From Acidipropionibacterium jensenii DSM 20535 (lineage in GTDB: Bacteria; Actinomycetota; Actinomycetes; Propionibacteriales; Propionibacteriaceae), in the NCBI RefSeq assembly GCF_000425285.1, contig NZ_AUDD01000007.1, forward strand, positions 62,001 to 126,000: a DNA stretch of 64,000 bases, read 5' to 3'. Under the pieces are notes generated by a model, which was not told the DNA's origin, did no database searches, and saw only the letters and a list, made by a program, of their open reading frames with translations. This document shows positions 17,401-26,673 of this stretch, in pieces. Each line of letters opens with the position of its first letter. Position 1 is the first letter of the stretch. Position numbers and translations under genes: made by a program.

Positions 17401-18273
17401 ATGACTGCACAGAGGCTCGACGGCAAGGCGACCGCCGCTCAGATCAAGGCCGAGCTGGCCGAGAGGGTGACGGCGTTGCGGGCGCACGGGATCGTCCCGG
17501 GCCTGGGAACGGTCCTCGTCGGTGATGACCCGGCCTCCCACCAGTACGTCCGCGGCAAGCACCGCGACTGCGCCCAGGTGGGGATCGAGTCCATCCGCGT
17601 CGACCTGCCGGCAGATGTCACCGCCGAATCCCTTGAGGAGCACATCCACCGGCTCAACGAGGATCCGGCCTGCACCGGCTACATCGTCCAGCTGCCGCTG
17701 CCGCGCCACATCGACCAGAACTGGGCCCTCGGTCTCATCGACCCATTGAAGGACGCCGACGGTCTGGCGCCGGTCTCGCTGGGCTACCTGGTGCTCAACC
17801 AGCCCGCCCCGCTGCCCTGCACCCCGCGCGGCATCGTCGAGCTGCTCAGCCGACACGGCATCGAGCTGCCCGGCAAGGAGGTCTGCGTGGTCGGCCGCGG
17901 GACGACGGTCGGCCGCCCGCTGGGCCTGCTGCTGACCCGCCGCACCGAGAACTGCACCGTCACCCTGTGCCACACCGGGACCCGGGACCTCGCCAGCCAC
18001 ACCCGCTCCGCCGACATCGTGGTGGGTGCGGCCGGGGTTCCCGGCCTCATCGACGCCTCGATGATCCGGGAGGGGGCGGTGCTCGTCGATGTCGGCGTCT
18101 CGCGGTCCCCCGAGGGCAAGATCCTGGGCGACTTCGCCGTCGATGTCTGGGAGAAGGCCGCCTGGGTCTCCCCGAACCCCGGCGGGGTCGGCCCGATGAC
18201 CCGCGCGATGCTGCTGTCCAATGTCGTGGACCGGGCCGAGCAGCTCGCCGCGCAGAGGCCGGCGGGCTCGTGA
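17401..18273 (+). CDS. folD: methylenetetrahydrofolate dehydrogenase / methenyltetrahydrofolate cyclohydrolase
   Basis: Interconverts 5,10-methylene-, methenyl- and 10-formyl-THF with NADP, feeding purine synthesis. 290 residues. The catalytic pair is Tyr49 and Lys53 in [23 protein letters not shown] and the nucleotide loop [15 protein letters not shown] follow, and the C-terminus has [12 protein letters not shown]. The ATG has GAGGAG close ahead. The stop overlaps the next start (GTGA), so the DUF3017 gene is translationally coupled to it. Confidence 0.97.
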   Translation: MTAQRLDGKATAAQIKAELAERVTALRAHGIVPGLGTVLVGDDPASHQYVRGKHRDCAQVGIESIRVDLPADVTAESLEEHIHRLNEDPACTGYIVQLPLPRHIDQNWALGLIDPLKDADGLAPVSLGYLVLNQPAPLPCTPRGIVELLSRHGIELPGKEVCVVGRGTTVGRPLGLLLTRRTENCTVTLCHTGTRDLASHTRSADIVVGAAGVPGLIDASMIREGAVLVDVGVSRSPEGKILGDFAVDVWEKAAWVSPNPGGVGPMTRAMLLSNVVDRAEQLAAQRPAGS

Positions 18274-18569
18274 CCGTCAGGCCGCAGGTGGCGCGGGACC
18301 CCCAGACCTCCTCGCCCTGGGCCCTGCTGACCTGCCTGGCCGGGGTGGTGGTCTGTTCGGCCGTCATCTACACCGGCCACTGGCGCAAGGGGGCGATGGT
18401 CTTCGCCCTGTCGGTGCTGGCGGCGGGCCTGATGAGGCTGTTCCTCCCGGCCCGGTGGGCCGGTCAGCTCGTGGTGCGCGCCAAGTGGGTCGACTGCCTC
18501 ATCCTGCTGACATCGGCGGTGGCGGTGGCCGTCCTGGTGATGGTGGTGCCCCACTCCCAGCCGTCCTGA
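18270..18569 (+). CDS. DUF3017-type small membrane protein
   Basis: 99 residues with three hydrophobic segments ([55 protein letters not shown]). Small membrane proteins of this type directly follow folD in many actinobacteria, which is why I use the DUF3017 name. The GTG start overlaps the folD stop by four bases. A twin-hairpin terminator lies 60-130 nt downstream. Function unknown. Confidence 0.85.
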   Translation: MTVRPQVARDPQTSSPWALLTCLAGVVVCSAVIYTGHWRKGAMVFALSVLAAGLMRLFLPARWAGQLVVRAKWVDCLILLTSAVAVAVLVMVVPHSQPS

Positions 18570-18628
18570 TCGGGCTGTCCCCGGGGGCTGTCGGGGCCGG
18601 TCTCCGGGACATGCCGGGCGCAAAACGC

Positions 18629-18664
18629 TGCGTCCGCGATTCAGTGCGGAGACCTCCGGACGCA
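18629..18664. terminator. hairpin downstream of the folD operon
   Basis: TGCGTCCG (18629-18636) pairs with CGGACGCA (18657-18664), with a further inner CCGC/GCGG pairing. It lies between convergent transcripts. Confidence 0.45.
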
Positions 18665-18665
18665 A

Positions 18666-18697
18666 CTCGGGGAGCCGACCGAGGTCGGCTCCCCGAG
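18666..18697. terminator. strong hairpin between folD operon and mdh
   Basis: CTCGGGGAGCCGAC (18666-18679) pairs perfectly with 18684-18697 around a four-base loop. It lies 20 nt past the mdh stop codon on the minus strand, so it most likely terminates mdh. Confidence 0.75.
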
Positions 18698-18716
18698 AGG
18701 TCAGGAGAGGTGGGAC

Positions 18717-19700
18717 TCAGATGAGACCCAGCTCGGTGACGGCCTTGCGCTCGTCCTCGAGCTCGGCGATCGAGGCATCGATCTTGGCGCGCGAGAAGGC
18801 GTCGATGTCGAGGCCCTGGACGATCTCGACCTTGCCGTCGGTGACGGTGACGGGGAAGGAGGAGATGACTCCCTCGGGAACCCCGTAGGAGCCGTCAGAG
18901 GGAACGGCCATCGAGACCCAGTCGCCCTTGGCGGTGGTGCCCAGCCAGTCGTGCATGCACTCGACGGTGGCGTTGGCGGCCGAGGCCGCCGAGGAGGAAC
19001 CGCGAGCAGCGATGATGGCCGCGCCGCGCTTGGCGACGGTCGGGATGAAGTCGTTCTCGACCCAGGCCTCGTCCACCAGGTCGGCAGCGCTCTTGCCTGC
19101 GACCTCGGCGTGGAAGACGTCGGGGTACTGGGTGGAGGAGTGGTTGCCCCAGATGGTCATGTGCTTGACATCGGCGACGCTGGCGCCGACCTTCTTGGCC
19201 AGCTGCGTCTTGGCGCGGTTGTGGTCGAGGCGGGTCAGAGCGGCGAAGTGGTCGTTCGGGATGTCGGTGGCGTTGGTGCAGGCGATCAGCGCGTTGGTGT
19301 TGGCCGGGTTGCCGGTCACCAGGACCTTGACGTCGTCGGCGGCGACCTCGTTGAGGGCCTTGCCCTGAGCGGTGAAGATCGCGCCGTTCTTGCTCAGCAG
19401 GTCGGAACGCTCCATGCCGGCCTTGCGGGGCATGGCGCCGACCAGGAAGGCGGCGTTGACGCCGTCGAAGACCTTCTTGGGGTCATCGCCGATCTCAACA
19501 TTGACCAGGTTCGGGAATGCGCAGTCGTCAAGCTCCATGACGACGCCCTCCAAGGCCTTCAGCGCCGGGGTGATCTCGAGCAGACGCAGCTCGATCGGCG
19601 TGGAACCCAGCAGTGAGCCGCTGGCGATGCGGAACAACAGGCTGTAACAGATCTGGCCGGCAGCGCCGGTGACGGCGATCTTGACGGGAGCAGTGCTCAT
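18717..19700 (-). CDS. mdh: malate dehydrogenase
   Basis: NAD-dependent interconversion of malate and oxaloacetate, a step of both the TCA cycle and the succinate-propionate route. 327 residues of the cytosolic-type MDH family: NAD loop [43 protein letters not shown], and the catalytic His in [13 protein letters not shown]. The ATG at 19700 is chosen because TAGGAG stands seven bases ahead; the frame starts ten codons further up. It is a single-gene unit, ended by the hairpin at 18666-18697. Confidence 0.97.
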   Translation of the reverse strand: MSTAPVKIAVTGAAGQICYSLLFRIASGSLLGSTPIELRLLEITPALKALEGVVMELDDCAFPNLVNVEIGDDPKKVFDGVNAAFLVGAMPRKAGMERSDLLSKNGAIFTAQGKALNEVAADDVKVLVTGNPANTNALIACTNATDIPNDHFAALTRLDHNRAKTQLAKKVGASVADVKHMTIWGNHSSTQYPDVFHAEVAGKSAADLVDEAWVENDFIPTVAKRGAAIIAARGSSSAASAANATVECMHDWLGTTAKGDWVSMAVPSDGSYGVPEGVISSFPVTVTDGKVEIVQGLDIDAFSRAKIDASIAELEDERKAVTELGLI

Positions 19701-19733
19701 CGAAAGTCTCCTATAAGTCCTCTGTGACACGAT

Positions 19734-19767
19734 GTGAGACTCACTCTAGTAGTGGCACGAATGCCAC
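19734..19767 (-). promoter_or_regulatory. mdh promoter with two palindromes
   Basis: The minus-strand -10 candidate TAGAGT (19748-19743) is flanked by two inverted repeats: GTGGCACGAATGCCAC (19752-19767) upstream, and GTGAGACTCAC (19734-19744) overlapping its downstream edge. Both palindromes are perfect. The positions suit repressor or activator binding; no factor can be named. Confidence 0.4.
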
Positions 19768-19895
19768 CCGGCGGCGGCCCCTCGGCTCACCGCAGGGTCG
19801 GACGGCCGCCCTTGCCGGGGCCCGCGCGGGCGCTGTCCGCGGCCGGTCACCGAGCCTTCGTGCCGGCCCCTCACCGCACCGGAGATGCCGGCCCG

Positions 19896-19962
19896 AGGAC
19901 CCCTGCTGCCGGAGATCCCCGCTGTCTGAGATCCCTGCTACCGGAAGATCCCTGCTACCGGA
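19896..19962 (-). repeat. 16-17-bp tandem repeat at the purU 3' end
   Basis: Two exact 17-bp units, AGATCCCTGCTACCGGA at 19929 and 19946, follow two degenerate units beginning near 19896. The copy nearest the gene contains the purU stop codon (19955-19957); the other exact copy repeats that stop downstream. Confidence 0.8.
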
Positions 19963-20830
19963 AGATCACCGTGCGCCGACCGTCCACGAAGGTCCGGTGC
20001 TCGCAGAACAGCCGCACCGCCTCCGCCAGAGTCGTCGACTCGGTGTCCTGACCGATCGCGGTGAGCTGCGCGACGGTCTGCGAGTGGTCCACGCGCTGGA
20101 CGTTCTGCTCGATGATCGGGCCCTCGTCGAGATTGTCGGTGACGAAGTGGGCGGTGGCGCCGATCAGCTTGACCCCGCGCTCGTGGGCCTGACGGTAGGG
20201 ACTGGCCCCCTTGAACCCGGGCAGGAAGGAGTGGTGGATGTTGATGCACCGGCCGGCCAGCGCCTCGCACAGCTCGGGGGACAGGATCTGCATGTAGCGG
20301 GCCAGCACGACCAGTTCGACACGGCGGTCCCGCACGGTGTCCAGGACCTCCTTCTCGAACTCGGCCTTGGTCTCCCTGGTGATCTGGCGGTGCTCGAAGT
20401 CCACGCCGTAGAAGGCGGCCAGGTCTGCCAGGTCCGGGTGATTGGCCATCACCGCCACGACGTCCAGGGGAAGCCGGCCGGCCTGCCGGTTGAACAGCAG
20501 ATGGGACAGGCAGTGGGGCGCCTTGGAGGCCAGCACCAGGGTGCGCAGCGGTCGGCCCAGGTGGTCCACGCTGACCGTGGCGTCGAAGGCCGGTGCGATG
20601 CCGCGCAGGGCCGCGGTGAGATCCTCGGCCGAGGTCATGTCGCGAACCTGCAGGCGCATGAAGAAGCGACCCGTGTCGGTGCTGGAGAACTGCTGGAGCT
20701 CGGTGAGATTGCCGCCGGCGCTGACACAGGCTCCGGTGACGGCATGGACGATGCCGGGCCGGTCGGGGCACTGCCAGGTCACGACGAGTTCGTCATCGCT
20801 GCGACGGGTGAGGGGGAGGGGGTTGGTCAC
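19955..20830 (-). CDS. purU: formyltetrahydrofolate deformylase
   Basis: Hydrolyses 10-formyl-THF to THF and formate, balancing the one-carbon pool. 291 residues. The N-terminal ACT regulatory domain (about 15-90) contains GIVHAVTGACVSAGGNLTEL. The formyltransferase domain resembles PurN: LARYMQILSP, NIHHSFLPGFKGASPY with the catalytic His, and GATAHFVT. The frame continues upstream to 21070, but the GTG at 20830 begins the conserved part and lies seven bases after a -10 box, a leaderless arrangement. Confidence 0.95.
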   Translation of the reverse strand: MTNPLPLTRRSDDELVVTWQCPDRPGIVHAVTGACVSAGGNLTELQQFSSTDTGRFFMRLQVRDMTSAEDLTAALRGIAPAFDATVSVDHLGRPLRTLVLASKAPHCLSHLLFNRQAGRLPLDVVAVMANHPDLADLAAFYGVDFEHRQITRETKAEFEKEVLDTVRDRRVELVVLARYMQILSPELCEALAGRCINIHHSFLPGFKGASPYRQAHERGVKLIGATAHFVTDNLDEGPIIEQNVQRVDHSQTVAQLTAIGQDTESTTLAEAVRLFCEHRTFVDGRRTVIFR

Positions 20831-20837
20831 GGCCCAC

Positions 20838-20843
20838 ACCGTA
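20838..20843 (-). promoter_or_regulatory. -10 box of purU (leaderless)
   Basis: TACGGT on the minus strand, seven bases before the GTG at 20830, with no Shine-Dalgarno sequence between. Confidence 0.55.
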
Positions 20844-21059
20844 TCGTCTGGCGGCGGTCCGACAAGAGTGCCCGATCCCAGCTGATGGACGACGACTCCC
20901 CGCCGGGCGGCGTCGCACGGGTAGCCTGAGGCCCGGGACGGACCGCTGGTGTCGCTGGGCCGGTGGTGGAGACCGCATCCCGTCCGAGCCGCCACGACGA
21001 CCGTCGACGCGGAGTCTGATCGGCCCTCGACCGACCCACGACTGCAAGGAGCATCACCT

Positions 21060-23303
21060 ATGGCCACCATTGTCTGGACCAGGATCGACGAGGCGCCGGC
21101 GCTGGCGTCCTACTCGCTGCTGCCGATCGTGCAGGGATTCCTCCACGACTCCGGTGTCGAGGTCACCACCAGCGACATCTCGCTGGCCTCCCGGATCCTC
21201 GCCCAGTTCCCCGAGCGACTCGACGCCGATCAGCAGGTTCCCGACCACCTGGCCGAACTCGGCGCCCTCACCGCCGACCCCACCGCGTGCATCATCAAAC
21301 TGCCCAACATCTCGGCATCCGTTCCCCAGCTCAAGGCCGCCATCGCCGAGCTGCAGTCCCAGGGGTTCGACATCCCCGATCTGCCCGAGCATCCCGACGA
21401 CGACGCCTCGCGTCAGATCGCCGCCCGGTACGCGAGTGTGCTGGGATCGGCCGTCAACCCGGTGCTGCGCCAGGGCAACTCCGACCGCCGGGCGCCGGCC
21501 GCCGTGAAGGCCTACGCCAAGGCCCACCCGCACCGCCTGGGGCCCTGGACCCCCGACAACAGGGCCCGTGTCGCACACATGGCCGATGACGACTTCTACG
21601 GCCACGAGACCTCCTTCGTCTCCGGCGGGGAGACGCTGAGCATCGTCCACGTCGGCGACGACGGCACCCGGACCGTGCTGGCCGACGGCCTGGAGGTCCT
21701 CGACGGGGAGATCGTCGACGCCACCTACCTGTCGGTGGCCGCCCTCGACGAGTTCTACGAGAAGACCCTCCAGCAGGCCAAGGAGGAGGACCTGCTGTGG
21801 TCGGTCCATCTCAAGGCCACCATGATGAAGGTCTCCGACCCGGTGCTGTTCGGCCACGCGGTGCGGACCTTCCTGGCCGACGTCTTCGACCGCTTCGGAG
21901 AGGACCTGGCCACCGTCGGGGTCAACCCCGATCTCGGTCTGGCCGATCTTCTCGCCAAGGTCGACACCCTCCCGCAGGACCGCGCCGAGGCGGTCCGCCA
22001 GGCCATCGACGCAGCCTTCGCGGCCCGTCCGGCGCTCGCCATGGTCGACTCCGACAAGGGCATCAGCAACCTGCACGCCGGCAACAACGTCATCATCGAC
22101 GCCTCGATGCCCACCGTGGTCCGCGACTCCGGCTGCATGTGGAACGCGCGCGGCGAGCAGCAGCAGACCCTCGCGGTCATCCCCGACCGCAGCTACGCCA
22201 CCATCTACGCCGCGATCATGGACGACTGCCGGGCCAACGGCGCCCTGGACCCCGCCACCATGGGAGACGTCCCCAATGTCGGCCTGATGGCCCAGAAGGC
22301 CGAGGAGTACGGCTCCCACGCCACCACCTTCATCCTCGATCGACCCGGCCGGGTGGAGGTCCGCTCCGGTGACGAGGTGCGGGTCAGCCAGCCGGTGGCC
22401 GCCGGAGACATCTGGCGGATGAGCCGGGTCCGCGACATCCCGGTGCGCGACTGGGTGCGACTGGCCGTCGACCGGGCGCGCATCACCGGGGCTCCCGCGG
22501 TGTTCTGGCTGGACGGCGACCGGGCCCACGACAGGCTGGTCATCGAGAAGGTGAAGGCCTACCTGCCCGAGCACGACACCACCGGCCTGGAGATCCGGAT
22601 CCTGCCCCCGGCCGACGCCATGAAGTACACCCTGGAACGGGTCCGGCGCGGCGAGGACACCATCTCGGTGACCGGCAATGTGCTGCGCGACTACCTCACC
22701 GATCTGTTCCCGATCCTGGAGATCGGCACCAGCGCGAAGATGCTGTCGATCGTCCCGCTGCTGGCCGGTGGCGGCCTCTTCGAGACCGGGGCCGGCGGCT
22801 CGGCCCCCAAGCACGTCGCCCAGTTCATCGCCGAGGACTACCTGCGCTGGGACTCGCTGGGCGAGTTCTGTGCCCTGCAGGCCTGCCTCGACCACATCGG
22901 GCGGACCACCGAGGGCACCCGAGCGGCGGTCCTGGCCAAGACCCTGGACACCGCGATCGGCGCCTATCTCGAGAACGACCGCTCCCCGGCCCGGCGGCTG
23001 GGCCAGATCGACAACCGCGGGTCGCAGTTCTACCTGGCCCTGTACTGGGCCCAGGCGCTGGCCACCCAGCTCGACGACGCCCGGCTCGCCGGCCGCTTCG
23101 GGCGCACCGCCGAGTCCCTGGACAACCACACCGACTCGATCCTCGCCGAGCTCCTGGCGGTCCAGGGCCATCCGGTGGATCTGGGCGGCTACTACCGGAT
23201 GGATGACGACCGCGCGCGGGCCGCGATGCGGCCCAGCGAGACCTTCAACGCCGTCGTCGACGGCGTCCTCAACCGCACCCTGAGCGGAGATCAGGCCGAC
23301 TGA
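21060..23303 (+). CDS. icd: isocitrate dehydrogenase, NADP-dependent, monomeric type
   Basis: Oxidative decarboxylation of isocitrate to 2-oxoglutarate. The 747-residue length and the opening [24 protein letters not shown] identify the monomeric IDH class, unrelated in size to the 400-residue dimeric enzyme and common in actinobacteria. Other family blocks are [40 protein letters not shown] and [16 protein letters not shown]. The ATG at 21060 has AAGGAG nine bases ahead. A hairpin follows 15 nt after the stop. Monocistronic. Confidence 0.97.
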   Translation: MATIVWTRIDEAPALASYSLLPIVQGFLHDSGVEVTTSDISLASRILAQFPERLDADQQVPDHLAELGALTADPTACIIKLPNISASVPQLKAAIAELQSQGFDIPDLPEHPDDDASRQIAARYASVLGSAVNPVLRQGNSDRRAPAAVKAYAKAHPHRLGPWTPDNRARVAHMADDDFYGHETSFVSGGETLSIVHVGDDGTRTVLADGLEVLDGEIVDATYLSVAALDEFYEKTLQQAKEEDLLWSVHLKATMMKVSDPVLFGHAVRTFLADVFDRFGEDLATVGVNPDLGLADLLAKVDTLPQDRAEAVRQAIDAAFAARPALAMVDSDKGISNLHAGNNVIIDASMPTVVRDSGCMWNARGEQQQTLAVIPDRSYATIYAAIMDDCRANGALDPATMGDVPNVGLMAQKAEEYGSHATTFILDRPGRVEVRSGDEVRVSQPVAAGDIWRMSRVRDIPVRDWVRLAVDRARITGAPAVFWLDGDRAHDRLVIEKVKAYLPEHDTTGLEIRILPPADAMKYTLERVRRGEDTISVTGNVLRDYLTDLFPILEIGTSAKMLSIVPLLAGGGLFETGAGGSAPKHVAQFIAEDYLRWDSLGEFCALQACLDHIGRTTEGTRAAVLAKTLDTAIGAYLENDRSPARRLGQIDNRGSQFYLALYWAQALATQLDDARLAGRFGRTAESLDNHTDSILAELLAVQGHPVDLGGYYRMDDDRARAAMRPSETFNAVVDGVLNRTLSGDQAD

Positions 23304-23317
23304 TCCGAGACCCCGGG

Positions 23318-23336
23318 CACCCCGGCCTCCGGGGTG
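23318..23336 (+). terminator. hairpin after icd
   Basis: CACCCCGG pairs with CCGGGGTG around a CCT loop, 15 nt past the icd stop. No U-tract. Confidence 0.5.
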
Positions 23337-23385
23337 GCGCACTTCGCCGGTCCGGGGGAGCGCACCACCCCGGAGGGCGCCGACC

Positions 23386-23415
23386 TTGGTCGGACTCGTC
23401 GGTGGTCCATAGTCT
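23386..23415 (+). promoter_or_regulatory. promoter upstream of the CNNM/CorC gene
   Basis: TTGGTC (23386-23391), an 18-nt spacer and TAGTCT (23410-23415). Transcription would start about 217 nt before the CNNM-type gene, at a GTG that opens a 74-codon frame. The remaining leader contains a hairpin CGGGGC/GCCCCG at 23512-23528. Confidence 0.5.
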
Positions 23416-23422
23416 TGGGGCC

Positions 23423-23647
23423 GTGGGACGATCAGGCAGCGGTCAGCGGGACACCTCGGACGGCGGGGGAGCGGGGCGGTGGGCTCCGCCGAGCCGTGGA
23501 GTGCACCCTCGCGGGGCCTCCTGCCCCGGGACGAGCGAGGGACTCGCGGTGTCCCGGCGCTGCCGGACTGAGTGTGGCGGGGTCGCATCCGGGGCCCTCG
23601 ACGAGACTGCCGTGGGCACGGTTCTGAGGGGACGGGCGGATGTCTGA
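23423..23647 (+). CDS. possible leaderless short ORF overlapping the CNNM gene start
   Basis: A 74-codon frame opens with GTG seven bases after the TAGTCT -10 box, exactly the spacing seen at many leaderless genes in this window, and ends eight bases inside the next gene. The product would be Gly/Ser/Arg-rich with three cysteines, no membrane segment and no recognisable domain. Its composition is what high-GC noise also gives, so it may be a regulatory upstream frame, a real small protein, or merely leader RNA. Codon use is not clearly gene-like. Confidence 0.3.
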   Translation: MGRSGSGQRDTSDGGGAGRWAPPSRGVHPRGASCPGTSEGLAVSRRCRTECGGVASGALDETAVGTVLRGRADV

Positions 23648-25169
23648 GATCGTCAGCAATGTCATCCTGGTCCTGGTCTTCGTGATCGTCGGCGGGGTGT
23701 TCTCCGCCGCCGAGATGGCCCTGGTCACCCTGCGCCAGTCACAGGTTCAACAGCTCGCCGCCACCCGGGGGACCCGTGGCCGGGCCATCGCCGATCTGGT
23801 CGCCGACCCGAACCGGTTCCTCTCCTCTGTCCAGATCGGCGTCACCCTGTCGGGATTCCTCGCCTCGGCCTTCGGCGGAGCCACCCTCGCCCGGCACCTC
23901 GACCCGGTCTTCGTGCGCTGGGGGGTCCCGGCCGCGGTGGCCTCCACGCTCTCCCTGATCCTCACCACGATCGTCATCTCCTATGTGTCGATCGTGCTGG
24001 GCGAGCTCACCGCGAAGAGGCTGGCGATGCAGCGGGCCGAGGGGTTCTCGCTGGTGCTGGGACCGCTGACCAACGCCATCTCGAAGGTCTTCCGGCCGAT
24101 CATCTGGTTCCTGGGGGTCTCCACCGATGCCCTGGTGCGGGTGCTGGGCGGTGATCCGAGTGCGGATCGCGAGGAGATCACCGAGGAGGAGCTGCGCTCG
24201 ATGGTGGTCTCCTCGGCCTCCCTGGGTCCCGAGGAGAGACGCATCCTCGACGAGGTGTTCCACGCCGGGGAGCGCTCCCTGCGCGAGGTGATGGTGCCGC
24301 GCACCGAGGTCGAGTTCCTGGCCGGGGACATGTCTGCGGCCCAGGCGGCCAGCCTGGTGAGGGAGGGGTCCCACTCGCGCTACCCGGTCACCGACGGATC
24401 GGTGGACCGGATCGCCGGTTTCGTCCACGTCCGAGACCTTCTCGCGCTGGATCCGGCACAGCGTCACTCCAAGGTGATCCAGCTGGTCCGCCCGGTGCGC
24501 TCGCTGCCGGACTCGGTCAAGGCCCTCAAGGCGCTCTCGGCGATGCGCCGTGGTCGCTCCCATCTGGCGGTGGTTCTCGACGAGTACGGCGGCACCGCGG
24601 GAATCGTCACCCTGGAGGATCTCGTCGAGGAACTCGTCGGTGAGATCACCGACGAGTACGACACGGTGGCCCCCTCCGACGCCATGCACGTGAGGATGCG
24701 CGACATCGACGGCCTGATGACGCTGGAGGCCTTCGCCGACCGGACCGGCCTGGTGCTGCCCGAGGGGCCCTACGACACGGTGGCCGGCTACTTCATGTCA
24801 CGGTACGGGAAGGTGCCGGTCAAGGGCGCCAAGATCCGCGTCCACCTTACCGAGGTCGATGCTCCGCAGACCTCCGAGCAGCCCGCCCCGACCGACACGG
24901 CGGCCAATATCGAGATGACGGTCACCGGGGTGGACGGCCGGCGTGCGGCATGGCTGGACATGCGTCACCTCGACGAGCCGGCCGCAGAGCCGGCAACCCC
25001 GGTCACGGCAGCCCCGGTCACGGAGACTCATGCCACGACTCGAGTCACGACACCTCCTGCCGAGGGAGGCACTGCGTCCGCACGCACTGTCGCCCACAGC
25101 CCCTCGGAGACGGCGACGGCGGGCAGAATAGAAGGAGAAGGAACCGGGCCCGATCCGACGGGGAGGTGA
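23640..25169 (+). CDS. CNNM/CorC (hemolysin C-like) membrane protein with CBS pair
   Basis: 509 residues. An N-terminal DUF21 domain with three to four membrane helices (VILVLVFVIVGGVFSAAEMALV at the front, then LSLILTTIVISYVSIVLGELTAK) is followed by two CBS repeats (about 215-330) that usually bind adenosyl ligands, and a CorC/HlyC domain (about 345-430). Members are implicated in magnesium/cobalt export or resistance rather than haemolysis. A Thr/Pro-rich tail of about 75 residues ends the protein, partly encoded by a 15-nt repeat. The ATG at 23640 has GAGGGG some ten bases ahead. The next gene starts five bases after the stop. Confidence 0.92.
   Translation: MSEIVSNVILVLVFVIVGGVFSAAEMALVTLRQSQVQQLAATRGTRGRAIADLVADPNRFLSSVQIGVTLSGFLASAFGGATLARHLDPVFVRWGVPAAVASTLSLILTTIVISYVSIVLGELTAKRLAMQRAEGFSLVLGPLTNAISKVFRPIIWFLGVSTDALVRVLGGDPSADREEITEEELRSMVVSSASLGPEERRILDEVFHAGERSLREVMVPRTEVEFLAGDMSAAQAASLVREGSHSRYPVTDGSVDRIAGFVHVRDLLALDPAQRHSKVIQLVRPVRSLPDSVKALKALSAMRRGRSHLAVVLDEYGGTAGIVTLEDLVEELVGEITDEYDTVAPSDAMHVRMRDIDGLMTLEAFADRTGLVLPEGPYDTVAGYFMSRYGKVPVKGAKIRVHLTEVDAPQTSEQPAPTDTAANIEMTVTGVDGRRAAWLDMRHLDEPAAEPATPVTAAPVTETHATTRVTTPPAEGGTASARTVAHSPSETATAGRIEGEGTGPDPTGR
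24992..25021 (+). repeat. 2 x 15-nt repeat in the CNNM gene tail
   Basis: GGCAACCCCGGTCAC and GGCAGCCCCGGTCAC stand in tandem and in frame, encoding ATPVT/AAPVT. Confidence 0.55.
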
Positions 25170-25174
25170 GACCC

Positions 25175-26410
25175 ATGACTGGCCATCTTGTCCCGGGACC
25201 CGACCCGGACGGCTCGACGCTGCTCACCACCCCTGCCGTGGAGAGTCTCCTGCGGGCCGCCGTCGACCATGCCGGCGGGCACCTGGACTCCTGGCGGCTG
25301 GACCACGTCGACGCCAACCCCGGCCTGTCCACCACCGCGACCTACCTGGCCACCGTCACCTGGTCCTACGGCACCCGGTCCGAACTGCTGGGGGTCAGCG
25401 CTCGCAGCTCCGGACCGGCCACCAGTGACGGCAATGCCGAGATCTTCGCCGACGGGGACCGTGAGGTCGCGGTCTGGCTCTACCCGAACGACCCGGACCT
25501 GCCCGGCCTGGCCCGCGCCGCCTATCCCGACCGGATGGCCGAGCTCATCACCAGCCTGGGGCTGGTGGGACGGCCGGTGAGCCCGGGGCAGGTGAGTCTG
25601 CGGATGATCGGCTACCGGCCGCGACGCCGGGCGGTGGTGCGTGTCGACGTCACCGACCCGCGCCGCACCTTCTACGTCAAGGTGCTGCGGGGAACCCTGT
25701 TCGCCGACGTCCTCCACCGGCACCGGATCCTGCTGGACGCCGGCGTCCCGGCCCCGGAGATCGCCGGGACCACCGACGACAACCTGCTCATCCTGGCCGA
25801 ACTGCCCGGCCGGCCACTGGCCCGGGCGGTCTTCGACCCCGTGGAACCGTGCACCGCCGCGAATCTCATCGGCGTCCTGGACACCATGCCGATCTCGGTC
25901 GCGGCACTGGAGCGTCGCCCGCCGTGGAGCGAGGCGGTCAACCACTACGTCCAGATGGTCTCGGCGGCGATGCCCTCCCAGGCCGGCCGGCTGGCCTGGA
26001 TGTCGCAGACCATCGGTCAGGGACTGTCCGCCATCCCCCGTGGCGAGGAGGCCACCCACGGGGACTTCCATGAGGGCCAGGTCCATGTCGCCGACGGAAG
26101 GGTCTGCGGGATCCTCGACGTCGACACCATCGGCCCCGGCCGGCGGGCCGACGACCTGGCCTGCATGGTCGCCCACCTGTCGACCATCCAGCGGATGGAC
26201 GCCCAGCAGGCCAGCCGGGTGCACCACCTCATCCGCACCTGGGTGCCCGTCTTCGACGAACGGGTGGACCCCACCGAGCTGAGACTGCGCGCCGCGGCGG
26301 TGATCATCTCGCTGGCCACCGGCCCCTACCGGAGCCAGGAGCCGCACTGGGAGCACGAGACCGTGATGATCCTGGACGCCGCCGAGGCCCTGGTCCGCCA
26401 GGTCGTCTGA
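25175..26410 (+). CDS. aminoglycoside phosphotransferase / choline kinase-fold protein
   Basis: 411 residues with a protein-kinase-like fold. The catalytic loop is THGDFHEGQVH (near residue 290) and the metal-binding motif is ILDVDTIGPG (near 310), both intact; the nucleotide-binding lobe contains RTFYVKVLRG with a candidate Lys. The phosphate acceptor is unknown; relatives act on small molecules such as sugars, choline or antibiotics. The ATG has GGGAGG eight bases ahead and lies five bases after the preceding stop, so both genes should be co-transcribed. The longer frame (from 24950) overlaps the previous gene and is rejected. Confidence 0.85.
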   Translation: MTGHLVPGPDPDGSTLLTTPAVESLLRAAVDHAGGHLDSWRLDHVDANPGLSTTATYLATVTWSYGTRSELLGVSARSSGPATSDGNAEIFADGDREVAVWLYPNDPDLPGLARAAYPDRMAELITSLGLVGRPVSPGQVSLRMIGYRPRRRAVVRVDVTDPRRTFYVKVLRGTLFADVLHRHRILLDAGVPAPEIAGTTDDNLLILAELPGRPLARAVFDPVEPCTAANLIGVLDTMPISVAALERRPPWSEAVNHYVQMVSAAMPSQAGRLAWMSQTIGQGLSAIPRGEEATHGDFHEGQVHVADGRVCGILDVDTIGPGRRADDLACMVAHLSTIQRMDAQQASRVHHLIRTWVPVFDERVDPTELRLRAAAVIISLATGPYRSQEPHWEHETVMILDAAEALVRQVV

Positions 26411-26530
26411 GGGTCGCGGGTACCTCGGCACGGAGCCGACCCTCGCCCGGCCGGGGGTCAGCCGACCCCGCCCGGGAACCAGCCGTCCCCGGCTCCGGAG
26501 CGACCGGCCGACCCGGCTCCGGATCAGATT

Positions 26531-26546
26531 GTGACGATATGGTCAC
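26531..26546. promoter_or_regulatory. palindromic operator candidate upstream of nucleoside importer
   Basis: GTGAC, six bases, GTCAC. The centre lies about 70 bp before the start predicted from the -10 box at 26597, the usual place for an activator. The rest of 26411-26596 holds only GC-rich partial repeats after the phosphotransferase gene. Confidence 0.35.
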
Positions 26547-26596
26547 GCTTGCCCGCTGCGACCGCTGTTGGGCCACCGTCGGCACGGCAGGTGGTC

Positions 26597-26602
26597 TACA
26601 GT
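26597..26602 (+). promoter_or_regulatory. -10 box of the nucleoside importer operon
   Basis: TACAGT, giving a start near 26609 and a leader of about 65 nt that contains the ribosome site CAGGAGG before the GTG at 26674. Confidence 0.45.
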
Positions 26603-26673
26603 TTTGACCGCCTCGCGTCGGTGACGTCAACGCGACCGCTCCATGATCTTCGTCCTGCTCCAGGAGGCAGTCC

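Noticed and set aside
15784-18000. 738-codon version of the MFS gene
   Set aside because: The first 274 codons are antisense to folD; the ATG at 17178 has a ribosome site.
26530-26546. reading of the importer palindrome as a CRP site
   Set aside because: The spacing between TGTGA and TCAC is eight bases, not six, so I list it as an unassigned palindrome.
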